Of a stretch of DNA of 64,000 bases, positions 24,827 to 33,195 are shown one piece after another. Origin of the DNA: Massilia sp. NR 4-1 (GTDB lineage Bacteria; Pseudomonadota; Gammaproteobacteria; Burkholderiales; Burkholderiaceae_D); contig NZ_CP012201.1 of the NCBI RefSeq assembly GCF_001191005.1, forward strand, positions 186,001 to 250,000, written 5' to 3'. A program made the position numbers and the translations under genes. The notes under the pieces are model-generated. The model saw only the letters and a program-made list of their open reading frames with translations, was not told where the DNA came from and did not search any database. Position 1 is the stretch's first letter. Each line of letters begins with the position of its first letter.

Positions 24827-25906
24827 TCAGACGCGGAACTTGAGCGGGCTGGCTGCTGCCAGATAGCGGCCTTCGCTCGGGTGTTCGCGCTGGCGCACCA
24901 TGCCGCGCGCCTGGAACAGCGGGTGCTGCACGGCCTCGCTGGCACGCAGCACCGGCGTGACGCAGCAGTCGCTGGCGCTGAACACCTCGCACCATTGCGC
25001 CATGCTGCGGCCGGCGAAGATGGTGTCCAGCTCCGCTTTCACAGCCAGGGCATCCGCGCCGCCGGGCTGCTGGCCCAGCTGCCAGTGGCGCGCGGCAAGG
25101 TCGGGCCGTTGCAGCACGGCGCAGCAGGCTTGCCAGAACTTGAGTTCCAGCGCGCCCACCGCCATGAAGCGGCCGTCGCGCGTGCGGTAGACGTTGTAGC
25201 AGGGGACGCCGCCGGTCAGCAGTTCGCGTCCCGGCACGGCGTCGGCACCATTGTTGAGGGCGACCAGCGGCATGAGGTTGTGGGCGAAGACCGCGTCCGT
25301 CATGGAGACGTCGATAAAGCGTCCCGGCCCGCCCATCTTCACCGCCACCAGGGCCGCCAGGATCCCCTGCAGCGCCGTCTGCGCGCCGCCCAGCAGGTCG
25401 CCCACCTGCAGATTGGGCAGGGCAGGAGTGCCGTCCGCTCCCACATTCTGTTCCAGCATGCCGGCATAGCCGATGTAGTTGATGTCGTGGCCGGCCAGCG
25501 CCGCATACGGGCCGTCGGCGCCGTAGCCCGAGATGGCGCACATCACCAGGCGCGGATTGCGCTGCTTGAGTGTCTCCCAGCCCAGCCCCAGCCGGTCCAT
25601 CACGCCAGGGCGGAAGCTTTCCACCAGCACGTCGGCCGTCTGCACCAGCGCGAGCAGTTGCTGGCGCTGGGCCGCATCCTTCAGGTCCAGGCGCAGAAAG
25701 GTCTTGTCGTGGTTGAGGGCGACGAAAAATTGCGACACCTCGCACCGTGCGGCCCCCATGCTGCGCGCATAGTCGCCGGGGCCGGGATCTTCGATCTTGA
25801 TGACCTCCGCCCCCATTTCGGCCAGATGGCGCGTCGCCATCGGCCCAGGCAGGAGGCGGGTCAGGTCCAGTACGCGGATGCCGGCCAGCGGCGGTTGTAT
25901 CTCCAT
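24827..25906 (-). CDS. CaiB/BaiF family CoA transferase, alpha-methylacyl-CoA racemase-like
   Basis: 359 aa, the length of the racemase subgroup. N-terminal LAGIRVLDLTRLLPGPMATRHLAEMGAEV-like motifs (shown as LDLTRLLPGP) and the GHDINYIGYAG motif are of racemase type. The catalytic Asp of the family is probably the Asp of QVGDLLGGAQTA. Racemases of this group convert (2R)- to (2S)-methylacyl-CoA before beta-oxidation; a true CoA transfer is also possible. It follows the HDOD gene by 12 bases, and its AGGAAA site starts inside the HDOD stop, so the two are cotranscribed although no functional link is obvious. Confidence 0.85.
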   Translation of the reverse strand: MEIQPPLAGIRVLDLTRLLPGPMATRHLAEMGAEVIKIEDPGPGDYARSMGAARCEVSQFFVALNHDKTFLRLDLKDAAQRQQLLALVQTADVLVESFRPGVMDRLGLGWETLKQRNPRLVMCAISGYGADGPYAALAGHDINYIGYAGMLEQNVGADGTPALPNLQVGDLLGGAQTALQGILAALVAVKMGGPGRFIDVSMTDAVFAHNLMPLVALNNGADAVPGRELLTGGVPCYNVYRTRDGRFMAVGALELKFWQACCAVLQRPDLAARHWQLGQQPGGADALAVKAELDTIFAGRSMAQWCEVFSASDCCVTPVLRASEAVQHPLFQARGMVRQREHPSEGRYLAAASPLKFRV

Positions 25907-25918
25907 CAGTGGTTTTCC

Positions 25919-27013
25919 TCAGGTATCGGCTTCGGGAATGGCGTGCAGGCTGGCGTAGCAGCGCTGCGCCTCGGGCGGCAGGCCGTCGAACAGGCTGGGA
26001 TCGTCCTCGGCGATCTGGCCTTGTTCGGCCATGATGCGGGCCTTGCTCAGGTAATCGGCGCGCGCCAGCACCCGGCCCAGCGGCGAGATGGCCGAACCGC
26101 GGCGCATCAGCTCCTGTTCCAGGATCGCTTCGGCCACGCTGGGCGGGAAATGCCATTCCTGCGCCACGCCCGCTGCGATCTGGCGCGTGGCGCCCTGCAG
26201 GCGGGCGCAGAACAGGGCGCTGCCCAGGGCGCGGCTCTCGCCGCCGATCTGGTCCATCACGCGCAGGGTGGCCAGCAGGCCGGCGTTCTGCACCAGGCCG
26301 GTGAGGAAGGCGTCGAAAGGTTCGATGCCTTCCGGCGGCGCCAGCATGCGCGCGGCCACGGCGCAGCGTTCCGACTGTTCCCAGATGCGCGGCGCCAGCA
26401 GCTTGGTGTAGTAGCCGGAATTCAGGTTGATGATGGGACGGAAGGCGACCGTGGTGATCAGCTGGCGCAAGCCTTCCTGGCCGATCACCATGATGGCGTG
26501 TTCCACGCTGCTGATGCCTTGTCCCGAGTGGTGGATGGCGTGGTTGGCGAGGCGGATCACGGCCGCCACCAGGACCACGTCGCTGGAGATCTTTTTCGCG
26601 ATTTCGGCCCCGGCGAACTGCTCGCTGCGCAGGCTTTGCAGCACTTGCGGGATCAGCCCCGGCATACGCCGCATCATGTCGGCGGCGCTGTGCTGGCGCG
26701 ACATCTTGAACAGGGTGGCCAGCACGCGTTCCTCGGCCTGGTTGGTGTCCAGTTCATCCTTGCCATAGGCGGCGAACAGCCAGCGGCAATAGGCGCTGTT
26801 GACGGCGTCTTTTTGGTCGAAGGAGGGCACACCGGTTTCCAGCACGGCGGCGATAGGGGAGGGCGGTGGCGGCGCGATGTCGGCGGCCGGCGGCGCCGCG
26901 GCCGGCGGATGCGACGCGGCGGGCGCAGTCGCATGCGCGGGGGCAGCGGGAGATGCGGCGGCTGCGCTGGCCGCGGCCGAACCGGATAGCAGACGTCTGA
27001 GCCACTGGTACAT
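25919..27013 (-). CDS. HDOD domain signalling protein
   Basis: 364 aa from the ATG at 27013, which has GGAGGG upstream; the frame stays open further up without a site. Residues 1-55 are a low-complexity Ala/Pro linker. The HDOD domain follows (about 100-330), with ADMMRRMPGLIPQVLQSLR, DVVLVAAVIRLANHAIH, SSVEHAIMVIGQEGLR and FLTGLVQNAGLLATL. HDOD proteins resemble HD-domain phosphodiesterases but lack a full metal site; they act as scaffolds in surface motility and chemosensory pathways. A divergent cheW gene lies 152 bases away, which supports such a role. Confidence 0.85.
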   Translation of the reverse strand: MYQWLRRLLSGSAAASAAAASPAAPAHATAPAASHPPAAAPPAADIAPPPPSPIAAVLETGVPSFDQKDAVNSAYCRWLFAAYGKDELDTNQAEERVLATLFKMSRQHSAADMMRRMPGLIPQVLQSLRSEQFAGAEIAKKISSDVVLVAAVIRLANHAIHHSGQGISSVEHAIMVIGQEGLRQLITTVAFRPIINLNSGYYTKLLAPRIWEQSERCAVAARMLAPPEGIEPFDAFLTGLVQNAGLLATLRVMDQIGGESRALGSALFCARLQGATRQIAAGVAQEWHFPPSVAEAILEQELMRRGSAISPLGRVLARADYLSKARIMAEQGQIAEDDPSLFDGLPPEAQRCYASLHAIPEADT

Positions 27014-27165
27014 GGAAGCCCTCCCTGGACCGCAAACTGTCGTGCAATTGTAGCGCAGGCGGCTTGGCTTGCGCTGCCGCAACTCCACCGGCCTGCGCAA
27101 GGAGTAGCATGAATTCCACGCAGCTTTGTTAGCGCCGCTCAAACCCAATGGTGAAAGGATGCATG

Positions 27166-27675
27166 ATGCAATCGTCAAACACGCCAGTTTTGGGGCAGCC
27201 GGGCCTGGCCCCGCCGCCGCCCGACGCCGGGCCGCGGCAGTATCTGACCTTCCGCCTCGGCGGCCTGGAATATGCCATCGACTACCGCAAGGTGCGCGAA
27301 CTGCGCCCCTTCAAAACCCTGGAACGCTTTGCCGCCGACGGGGAAATCGTGAAAGGCGTGGCGCTCTCGCGCGGCGTCATCATGCCCATCGTGGACATGC
27401 GCGTGGCCTTCGGCCCGCGTCCCGCCTCCGAGAACGAGATTGACGTGGTGATCCTCAAGCTCTCCAGCTGCATCGTGGGCATGGTCACGGATGGCGTGAC
27501 CGATATCGTGGAAATGGGTAGCGGCCAGATCGCCCCCTTGCCCGATGTGGGCGAAGAGGTCGATTATCTGATTGGCCTGGGGGAGGCGCATGGCCGCAAG
27601 CTGATCGTGCTCGACATCGACAAGCTGATGTCGCTGCGCCAGGCCAGCCTGGGTTCGCAAACGGTGGCCGCCTGA
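27166..27675 (+). CDS. cheW: CheW-like chemotaxis coupling protein
   Basis: 169 aa from the ATG at 27166 (AAAGGA 6 bases upstream); ATGs at 27148 and 27163 are possible but badly spaced. The CheW SH3-like fold shows in QYLTFRLGGLEYAIDYRKV, VKGVALSRGVIMPIVDMRV, VVILKLSSCIVGMVTDGVTD and DYLIGLGEAHGRKLIVLDID. CheW couples chemoreceptors to the CheA kinase. No other che gene is adjacent, so it is an orphan; the divergent HDOD gene and the CheB/CheR protein at the left end are the only related signals in the window. Confidence 0.9.
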   Translation: MQSSNTPVLGQPGLAPPPPDAGPRQYLTFRLGGLEYAIDYRKVRELRPFKTLERFAADGEIVKGVALSRGVIMPIVDMRVAFGPRPASENEIDVVILKLSSCIVGMVTDGVTDIVEMGSGQIAPLPDVGEEVDYLIGLGEAHGRKLIVLDIDKLMSLRQASLGSQTVAA

Positions 27676-27719
27676 GACCGGGCAGGCCCGGCTCCCGGTC
27701 CCGGCGGCGCTGGCTGGCC

Positions 27720-29717
27720 TCAGGCGGCCAGCGCTTCGAGCTGCTCCTGCAGCTCCAGCCATTGACCTTCCAGCTGTTCCAGGTCTTTCGTGTAGAAAGC
27801 CTGGTCGGCCAGCAGGGTTTTCAGCTTGGCCTTGTTGGCCGCGTCGTAGATGGTGGAATCGGCCAGCTGTCCGTCGACATCGGCTTTTTGCGCATTGCGC
27901 TTGGCCATCTGCTCCTCGACTTTTTTCAGCTTGTTTTCCAGCGGCTTGCGCTGGGCCGAAAGACGCTGGCGCTGCTCGGCTTCCAGGCGCTTCTGCTCGC
28001 GCTTGTCGACGCCGGGCGCCGGCGGCGGCGCGATCGGCGAGGTGGTCGGGAAGTCGGTCTTGTTGGCCTTGCCGGCGGCGGGCAGCACGTCGGTGCCTTT
28101 CCCCATCTTGGTCTGCAGCAGCCAGTCCTTGTAGTCGTCCAGATCGCCGTCGAAGGGTTGCAGCTTGCCGTCGGCAACGATGATGAACTGGTCGGTGGTG
28201 GCGCGCAGCAGGTGGCGGTCGTGCGATACCACCACCAGCGTGCCTTCGAACTGCGCCAGCGCCTCGGTCAGCGCTTCGCGCGTTTCCAGGTCCAGGTGGT
28301 TGGTCGGCTCGTCCAGCAGCAGCAGGTTGGGACGCTGCCACACGATCAGGGCCAGGGCCAGGCGTGCCTTTTCGCCGCCCGAGAAGGGGGCGATCGGGCT
28401 GGTGACCATGGTGCCGGGGAAGTTGAAGCCGCCCAGGAAGTTGCGCAGCTCCTGCTCGCGCGTGGTCGGCGCGATCTTGGCCAGGTGCCACAGCGGCGAT
28501 TCGTCGTGGCGCAGCATTTCCACCTGGTGCTGGGCGAAGTAACCGATGGTCAGGCCCTTGCCGACGGTCGATTCGCCGGTCAGCGGCTGCAGCTCGCCGG
28601 CGATGGTCTTGATCAGCGTGGATTTACCGGCGCCGTTCACGCCCAGCAGGCCGATGCGCTGGCCGATCTGCAGCGAGAAGTTGATGCCGTGGACAATGGT
28701 CTTCTCGCTGACGGCGCCGGTGTCCTGGTTCTCGCTGCGGTAGCCGGCGTTGACGTCTTCCATCACCAGCAGCGGATTGGGAGCGCTCAGCGGCTCGCGG
28801 AACTCGAAGGAGAATTCGGCGGCGGCGCGCAGCGGCGCCAGCTCTTCCATCTTGGCCAGCGCCTTCATGCGGCTCTGCGCCTGGCGCGCTTTGGAAGCCT
28901 TGGCCTTGAAGCGCTCGATGAAGGATTCCAGGTGGGCCTTCTTGCGCTGCTGCTTCTCGATCATGCCGGCGGCCAGCGTCATTTGCGCGGCGCGCTGGCG
29001 CTCGAAACCGGAGTAGTTGCCGGAATAGCGTTTCAGCTTGCGCTCGTCGATATGCACCACCACGTTGACGATTTCGTCGAGGAAGTCGCGGTCGTGCGAG
29101 ATGATGATCAGGGTGCCGGCATAGCGTTTCAGCCAGTCTTCCAGCCAGATGATGGCGTCCAGGTCCAGGTGGTTGGTCGGTTCATCGAGCAGCAGCAGGT
29201 CGGAAGGGCACATCAGCGCCTGCGCCAGGTTCAGGCGCATGCGCCAGCCGCCGGAGAAGCTGGCCACCGGCTGCTGCATCTGGTCCAGCGAGAAGCCCAG
29301 GCCGAGCAGCAGCTGTTCGCCGCGCGACTGCACGGTGTAGGCGTCGGCGTCGGCCAGCGCGCTATACACTTCGCCGATGGCGATGCCGTTGTCGTGCGAA
29401 TCCGGCAGGCCTTCCAGGCGCGCCAGTTCGGCCTGCAGCTTGCGCAGGTTGACGTCGCCGTCGATGGCGTAGTCCAGGGCCGCGCGTTCCAGCGGCGGCG
29501 TTTCCTGCGCCACGTAGGCCATGCGCCATTTGGCGGGGAAGTCGATATCGCCCTGGTCGGGATGCAGCTCATTGCGCAGCATGGCGAACAGGCTGGATTT
29601 GCCGGCGCCGTTGGCGCCGATCAGGCCGATTTTATCGCCGGGGTTCAGCGTCAGGTCAGCCTGTTCGAGCAGCGGCTTGATGCCGCGCATCAGGCTGACG
29701 TTTATCAAACGAATCAT
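27720..29717 (-). CDS. yheS: ABC-F ATPase YheS
   Basis: A 665-aa soluble double ATPase with no membrane part. NBD1 has Walker A GANGAGKSS, the signature FSGGWRMRLNLAQAL and Walker B LLLLDEPTNHLDLD; NBD2 has Walker A GVNGAGKST, the signature FSGGEKARLAL and LLLLDEPTNHLDLE. The linker between them is long and Lys/Arg-rich (EKQQRKKAHLESFIERF). It aligns over its length with E. coli YheS, an ABC-F member thought to act on the ribosome. A charged coiled-coil C-terminus follows (about 560-660). It starts 1 base after the prmB stop. Confidence 0.9.
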   Translation of the reverse strand: MIRLINVSLMRGIKPLLEQADLTLNPGDKIGLIGANGAGKSSLFAMLRNELHPDQGDIDFPAKWRMAYVAQETPPLERAALDYAIDGDVNLRKLQAELARLEGLPDSHDNGIAIGEVYSALADADAYTVQSRGEQLLLGLGFSLDQMQQPVASFSGGWRMRLNLAQALMCPSDLLLLDEPTNHLDLDAIIWLEDWLKRYAGTLIIISHDRDFLDEIVNVVVHIDERKLKRYSGNYSGFERQRAAQMTLAAGMIEKQQRKKAHLESFIERFKAKASKARQAQSRMKALAKMEELAPLRAAAEFSFEFREPLSAPNPLLVMEDVNAGYRSENQDTGAVSEKTIVHGINFSLQIGQRIGLLGVNGAGKSTLIKTIAGELQPLTGESTVGKGLTIGYFAQHQVEMLRHDESPLWHLAKIAPTTREQELRNFLGGFNFPGTMVTSPIAPFSGGEKARLALALIVWQRPNLLLLDEPTNHLDLETREALTEALAQFEGTLVVVSHDRHLLRATTDQFIIVADGKLQPFDGDLDDYKDWLLQTKMGKGTDVLPAAGKANKTDFPTTSPIAPPPAPGVDKREQKRLEAEQRQRLSAQRKPLENKLKKVEEQMAKRNAQKADVDGQLADSTIYDAANKAKLKTLLADQAFYTKDLEQLEGQWLELQEQLEALAA

Positions 29718-29718
29718 A

Positions 29719-30606
29719 TTAAATCTTCAGTTGGTCCGCGGTCAGCAGGAAGACCATATCGTCGCCCTGGCTGGTGGTGAGCCAGGTCAGGCCCAGATGG
29801 CCGAAGGCCGCTTCCGCAAATTCTTTTTCATTGCCGATTTCGACAATCAGCAAACCGTCATCGGAGAGGCGCTCGGCGGCGCCGGCCACGATCTTGCGCA
29901 CCAGGTCCATGCCGTCGGCGCCGCCGTCCAGGGCGATCTGCGGTTCGTGCAGATACTCCTGCGGCAGGCGCGACATGGAACCGGAATTCACATACGGCGG
30001 GTTGGTGATGATCAGATCGTACTTCTTGTCCGGCACGTTCTGATACAGGTCGGACTGGATCAGCGTCAGGCGCTCTTCGAGCTTGTAGGTTGCCACGTTG
30101 CGGCGTGCCACTTCCAGGGCGTCCGGCGAGATATCGACTGCATCGACTTTCGCGTCCGGGAAGGCGTCGGCCAGCATGATGGCCAGGCAGCCGGAACCCG
30201 TGCACAGTTCCAGCACATTGGCCACGTTCTCAGGCTCGTTGACCCAGGGCGCGAAGTAGTGCGGAATCAGCTCGGCGATGAAGGAGCGCGGCACGATGGT
30301 GCGCTCGTCCACGTAGAAGTTGTAGGTGCCGAGCCAGGCCTCGTTGGTGATGTAGGCGGCCGGAATGCGGTCGGTGGCGCGGCGCTCGATCACGGCCAGC
30401 ACTTGGGCGATTTCCTCGGGCAGCAGGCGCGCGTCGAGGAAGGGTTCCAGCTTGTCCAGCGGCAGCTTGAGCGTGTGCAGGATCAGGTAGGCCGCTTCGT
30501 CGAAGGCTTCGGCGCTGCCGTGGCCGAAGAACAGCTTGGCGGCGTTGAAGCGGGTGGTGGCGTAGCGCAGCAGGTCGCGCGGCGTGGTGAAAAGAGTGGT
30601 GTTCAT
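29719..30606 (-). CDS. prmB: Ribosomal protein L3 glutamine methyltransferase PrmB
   Basis: A 295-aa SAM-dependent methyltransferase. The N-terminal helical substrate domain (about 1-110) is followed by the Rossmann domain with VLELCTGSGCLAIMLAD and the Gln-methylation motif NPPY (ITNPPYVNSGSM). RLPQEYLHEPQIALDGG is typical of PrmB rather than PrmC. It methylates a glutamine of ribosomal protein L3. It lies 44 bases after dapE and directly before yheS, so the block is probably one transcript with a translation-related second half. Confidence 0.92.
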   Translation of the reverse strand: MNTTLFTTPRDLLRYATTRFNAAKLFFGHGSAEAFDEAAYLILHTLKLPLDKLEPFLDARLLPEEIAQVLAVIERRATDRIPAAYITNEAWLGTYNFYVDERTIVPRSFIAELIPHYFAPWVNEPENVANVLELCTGSGCLAIMLADAFPDAKVDAVDISPDALEVARRNVATYKLEERLTLIQSDLYQNVPDKKYDLIITNPPYVNSGSMSRLPQEYLHEPQIALDGGADGMDLVRKIVAGAAERLSDDGLLIVEIGNEKEFAEAAFGHLGLTWLTTSQGDDMVFLLTADQLKI

Positions 30607-30650
30607 TGTTGTTCTCGATAGTTCACGCCGCGCACTGCCTTATTGCTGCT

Positions 30651-31784
30651 TTAGCGCAGCAGATTTTCCAGGGTGCGGCGGTAGATATTCTTCAGCGGAT
30701 CGATGAAACGCAGCTCAATATGCTCGTCGATCTTGTGAATGCTGGCGTTCGGAGGGCCAAATTCTATCACCTGGGGGCAGATCTGGGCGATAAAGCGGCC
30801 GTCCGAGGTGCCGCCGGTGGTCGACAGCTCGGCATCCACGCCGGTTTCGTCCTTGATGGCGCTGCAGATCGCGTCGCTCAGGCTGCCGCGCGGGGTCAGG
30901 AAGGGATGGCCGCTCAGCGTCCATTGCAGGTCGTAGTGCAGGCCGTGCTTGTCGAGGATGGCGTGCACGCGCTCCTGCAGGCCTTCGGCCGTGCTGGCGG
31001 TCGAGAAGCGGAAGTTGAAATCGATATGCAGCTCGCCCGGAATCACGTTGTTGGCGCCGGTGCCGGCCTTGATGTTCGACATCTGCCAGGAGGTCGGCAG
31101 ATAGTATTCGTTGCCCTCGTCCCAGACTTCGGCCACCAGGTCGGCCAGCGCGGGCGCGGCCAGGTGGATCGGGTTCTTCGCCAACTGCGGATAGGCGATA
31201 TGGCCTTGCACGCCCTTGACGGTCAGCACGCCGGAGAGCGAGCCGCGACGGCCGTTCTTGATCATATCGCCCAGGGTCTTGTCCGAGGTCGGTTCGCCGA
31301 CGATGCAGTAGTCGAGCTTTTCGCCGCGTTCCTTGAGCAGATTGCAGACCACCACCGTGCCGTCCACGGCCGGGCCTTCCTCGTCGCTGGTGATGAGGAA
31401 GGCGATCGAACCTTTATGGCCGGGATGGGCGGCGATGAACTCTTCGCAGGCCACCACCATGGCGGCCAGCGAGGTTTTCATATCGGCCGTGCCGCGGCCA
31501 TACAGCTTGCCGTCGCGGTGGGTCGGGTAGAACGGCTCGGAGGTCCATTTGTCCACGGGGCCGGTCGGCACCACGTCGGTATGGCCGGCAAACACCAGCA
31601 CCGGTTCCGTCGTGCCCTTGCGCGCCCACAGATTGGTCACTTCGCCGGACTGGATGGTTTCGCACTTGAAGCCGAGCGGCTCCAGCAGGTGGATCATCTG
31701 CTCCTGGCAGCCCTTGTCTTCAGGGGTGACGGAGGAAAGACCGATCAGTTTTTCGGTCAGCGCGAGGGTACGGGAAGCGGTCAT
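30651..31784 (-). CDS. dapE: Succinyl-diaminopimelate desuccinylase DapE
   Basis: A 377-aa M20-family zinc hydrolase of lysine/diaminopimelate synthesis: N-succinyl-LL-DAP to LL-DAP and succinate. Metal ligands are visible in VFAGHTDVVP, GRGTADMKTSLAAM and SDEEGPA, and the C-terminal His is in NASIHKIDEHI. ATG 31784 is preferred; a TTG 9 bases earlier, directly after the stop of the upstream gene, is the alternative. It is coupled to the ArsC-like gene upstream, an arrangement also known from E. coli (yffB-dapE). Confidence 0.93.
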   Translation of the reverse strand: MTASRTLALTEKLIGLSSVTPEDKGCQEQMIHLLEPLGFKCETIQSGEVTNLWARKGTTEPVLVFAGHTDVVPTGPVDKWTSEPFYPTHRDGKLYGRGTADMKTSLAAMVVACEEFIAAHPGHKGSIAFLITSDEEGPAVDGTVVVCNLLKERGEKLDYCIVGEPTSDKTLGDMIKNGRRGSLSGVLTVKGVQGHIAYPQLAKNPIHLAAPALADLVAEVWDEGNEYYLPTSWQMSNIKAGTGANNVIPGELHIDFNFRFSTASTAEGLQERVHAILDKHGLHYDLQWTLSGHPFLTPRGSLSDAICSAIKDETGVDAELSTTGGTSDGRFIAQICPQVIEFGPPNASIHKIDEHIELRFIDPLKNIYRRTLENLLR

Positions 31785-31793
31785 GGCGGGCAA

Positions 31794-32144
31794 TTACAGT
31801 TTGAAGATCTGGCGGTACTGGGCATCGGAAAAGCCGACGTGGCAAGTCTCTGCGTTCTGCAGGACGGGACGTTTGATCACGGAGGGGAATTCCAGCATCA
31901 AGGCGGCGGCGCTGGCGGCGTCGGTGACGGCGGCCTTGCGCTCGTCCGGCAGGCCGCGCCAGGTCGTGCCTTTCTTATTGACGAGGACTTCCCAGTCCAG
32001 ATGCTGCAGCCAGGCGTGGACGGTGCCGGACGCCAGACCCTGCTTTTTGAAGTCATGGAAAACGAAGTCCTGCTGCTGGTCGGCCAGCCAGACACGGGCT
32101 TTTTTCACCGTGTCGCAATTGGGTATTCCGTAAAGAGTGATCAT
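31794..32144 (-). CDS. yffB: ArsC/Spx-family reductase-like protein (YffB-type)
   Basis: A 116-aa thioredoxin-fold protein. The N-terminus ITLYGIPNCDTVKKARVWL has a single redox Cys (C10) of the ArsC/Spx family, and KRPVLQN matches the conserved cis-Pro region. The fixed neighbour dapE points to the YffB subgroup, whose role is not known; a glutathione-dependent reductase role is proposed for relatives. It is not an arsenate operon: no arsR or arsB is present. Confidence 0.88.
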   Translation of the reverse strand: MITLYGIPNCDTVKKARVWLADQQQDFVFHDFKKQGLASGTVHAWLQHLDWEVLVNKKGTTWRGLPDERKAAVTDAASAAALMLEFPSVIKRPVLQNAETCHVGFSDAQYRQIFKL

Positions 32145-32197
32145 GGGTAGGTAAGGAATAGGGACGTGGCCGGGCTGCGGCCCGGCGGAAGTGCGAC

Positions 32198-32203
32198 ATT
32201 ATA
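32198..32203 (-). promoter_or_regulatory. Consensus -10 box upstream of the yffB-dapE-prmB-yheS operon
   Basis: TATAAT on the minus strand, 54 bases before the yffB ATG. The leader between them holds a GC hairpin (about 32169-32186) of unknown role. No good -35 is seen. Confidence 0.4.
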
Positions 32204-32328
32204 GCTTGCTGGCGCAGGGCGAGTGAGTCAGCGGCGGCAGTGGAAGCAGTCGGGCGCTATTGTCTTCCGGTTAATTTTGAATTAAGTTTATGTAGGCTGC
32301 GCCTCGCTCAACGTACCCGGAACCGACC

Positions 32329-33183
32329 ATGAAGTGTATTGTTTGTGCTGGTAACACTGAAGTTGGCTATTCGCCTTGGCACCGAACCTGCCCGGTCTGC
32401 CGGTATGAAAGCGCGGACCTCAAGCCCGTCATCAATCAAAGCCGGGCCCACGGCCATGTCGATGAGCGCGACCGCGAGATCGCGCTCAAAGGCCTGAGGG
32501 CCGAGAATTTCCGGATCATCGTCGACCGTATCAGCCGCCTGGCGCCGCCTTCGGCCGCGCGCCTGCTGGACGTGGGCAGCGCCCACGGCTGGTTCCTGGA
32601 GCAGGCCGGCCACCGCTTCGAAGTGCTGGGCATCGAACCGGACCGGGTGGTGGGCGGGCGCGCCGCCGCGCGCGGCCTGCCGGTGCGCCTGGGCTACTTC
32701 CCTGACGTGCTGGAAAGGGACGAGCGCTTCGACGTGATCGTCTTCAACGATGTGATCGAACATATCCCCGACATCGGCAGTGCGCTCGATGCCTGCCATG
32801 CCAGGCTGAATCCGCGAGGTTTACTGGTGCTGAATCTGCCGAGCAGCCGCGGTGTTTTCTACCGCCTGTCCAAGCTGTTCGCCCGTTTCAGGCTGCACGG
32901 GCCTTTCGAACGCATGTGGCAAAAGGACTTGCCTTCGCCGCATGTCCATTACTTCAACGAGGCCAATCTGCGCACCCTGGTCGGCCGCCACGGTTTCGAG
33001 GAAAAGCAGGGCTTCGAACTGGCTTCGCTCAAGGCCGGCGGCCTGCTCGAAAGGCTGCGTTTCACCGGCGGCGCCCATCCCGCGCTGCTGTATGCGCAGT
33101 ACATCGTGCTGCGCTGCGTGATTCCCTTCCTGAACCTGCTGCCCAGCGATATCGTGGTGGGCATCTACCGCAGGAAGGATTGA
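32329..33183 (+). CDS. Class I SAM-dependent methyltransferase with N-terminal zinc-ribbon-like motif
   Basis: 284 aa. The first 25 residues hold CIVC and CPVC pairs, a likely zinc knuckle. The methyltransferase core has LLDVGSAHGWFLEQA (SAM-binding) and DVIVFNDVIEHIPD. A hydrophobic C-terminal segment (about 255-275) may touch the membrane. This layout is common in enzymes that methylate sugars or lipids in cell-surface polysaccharide synthesis, but no such cluster is here. It is monocistronic and divergent from yffB across 184 bases. Confidence 0.75.
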   Translation: MKCIVCAGNTEVGYSPWHRTCPVCRYESADLKPVINQSRAHGHVDERDREIALKGLRAENFRIIVDRISRLAPPSAARLLDVGSAHGWFLEQAGHRFEVLGIEPDRVVGGRAAARGLPVRLGYFPDVLERDERFDVIVFNDVIEHIPDIGSALDACHARLNPRGLLVLNLPSSRGVFYRLSKLFARFRLHGPFERMWQKDLPSPHVHYFNEANLRTLVGRHGFEEKQGFELASLKAGGLLERLRFTGGAHPALLYAQYIVLRCVIPFLNLLPSDIVVGIYRRKD

Positions 33184-33195
33184 CGCGGCGGCCGC

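Noticed and set aside
31794..32144. Arsenate reductase
   Set aside because: The ArsC-like fold is present, but the position before dapE marks the YffB group and no arsenic genes are near.
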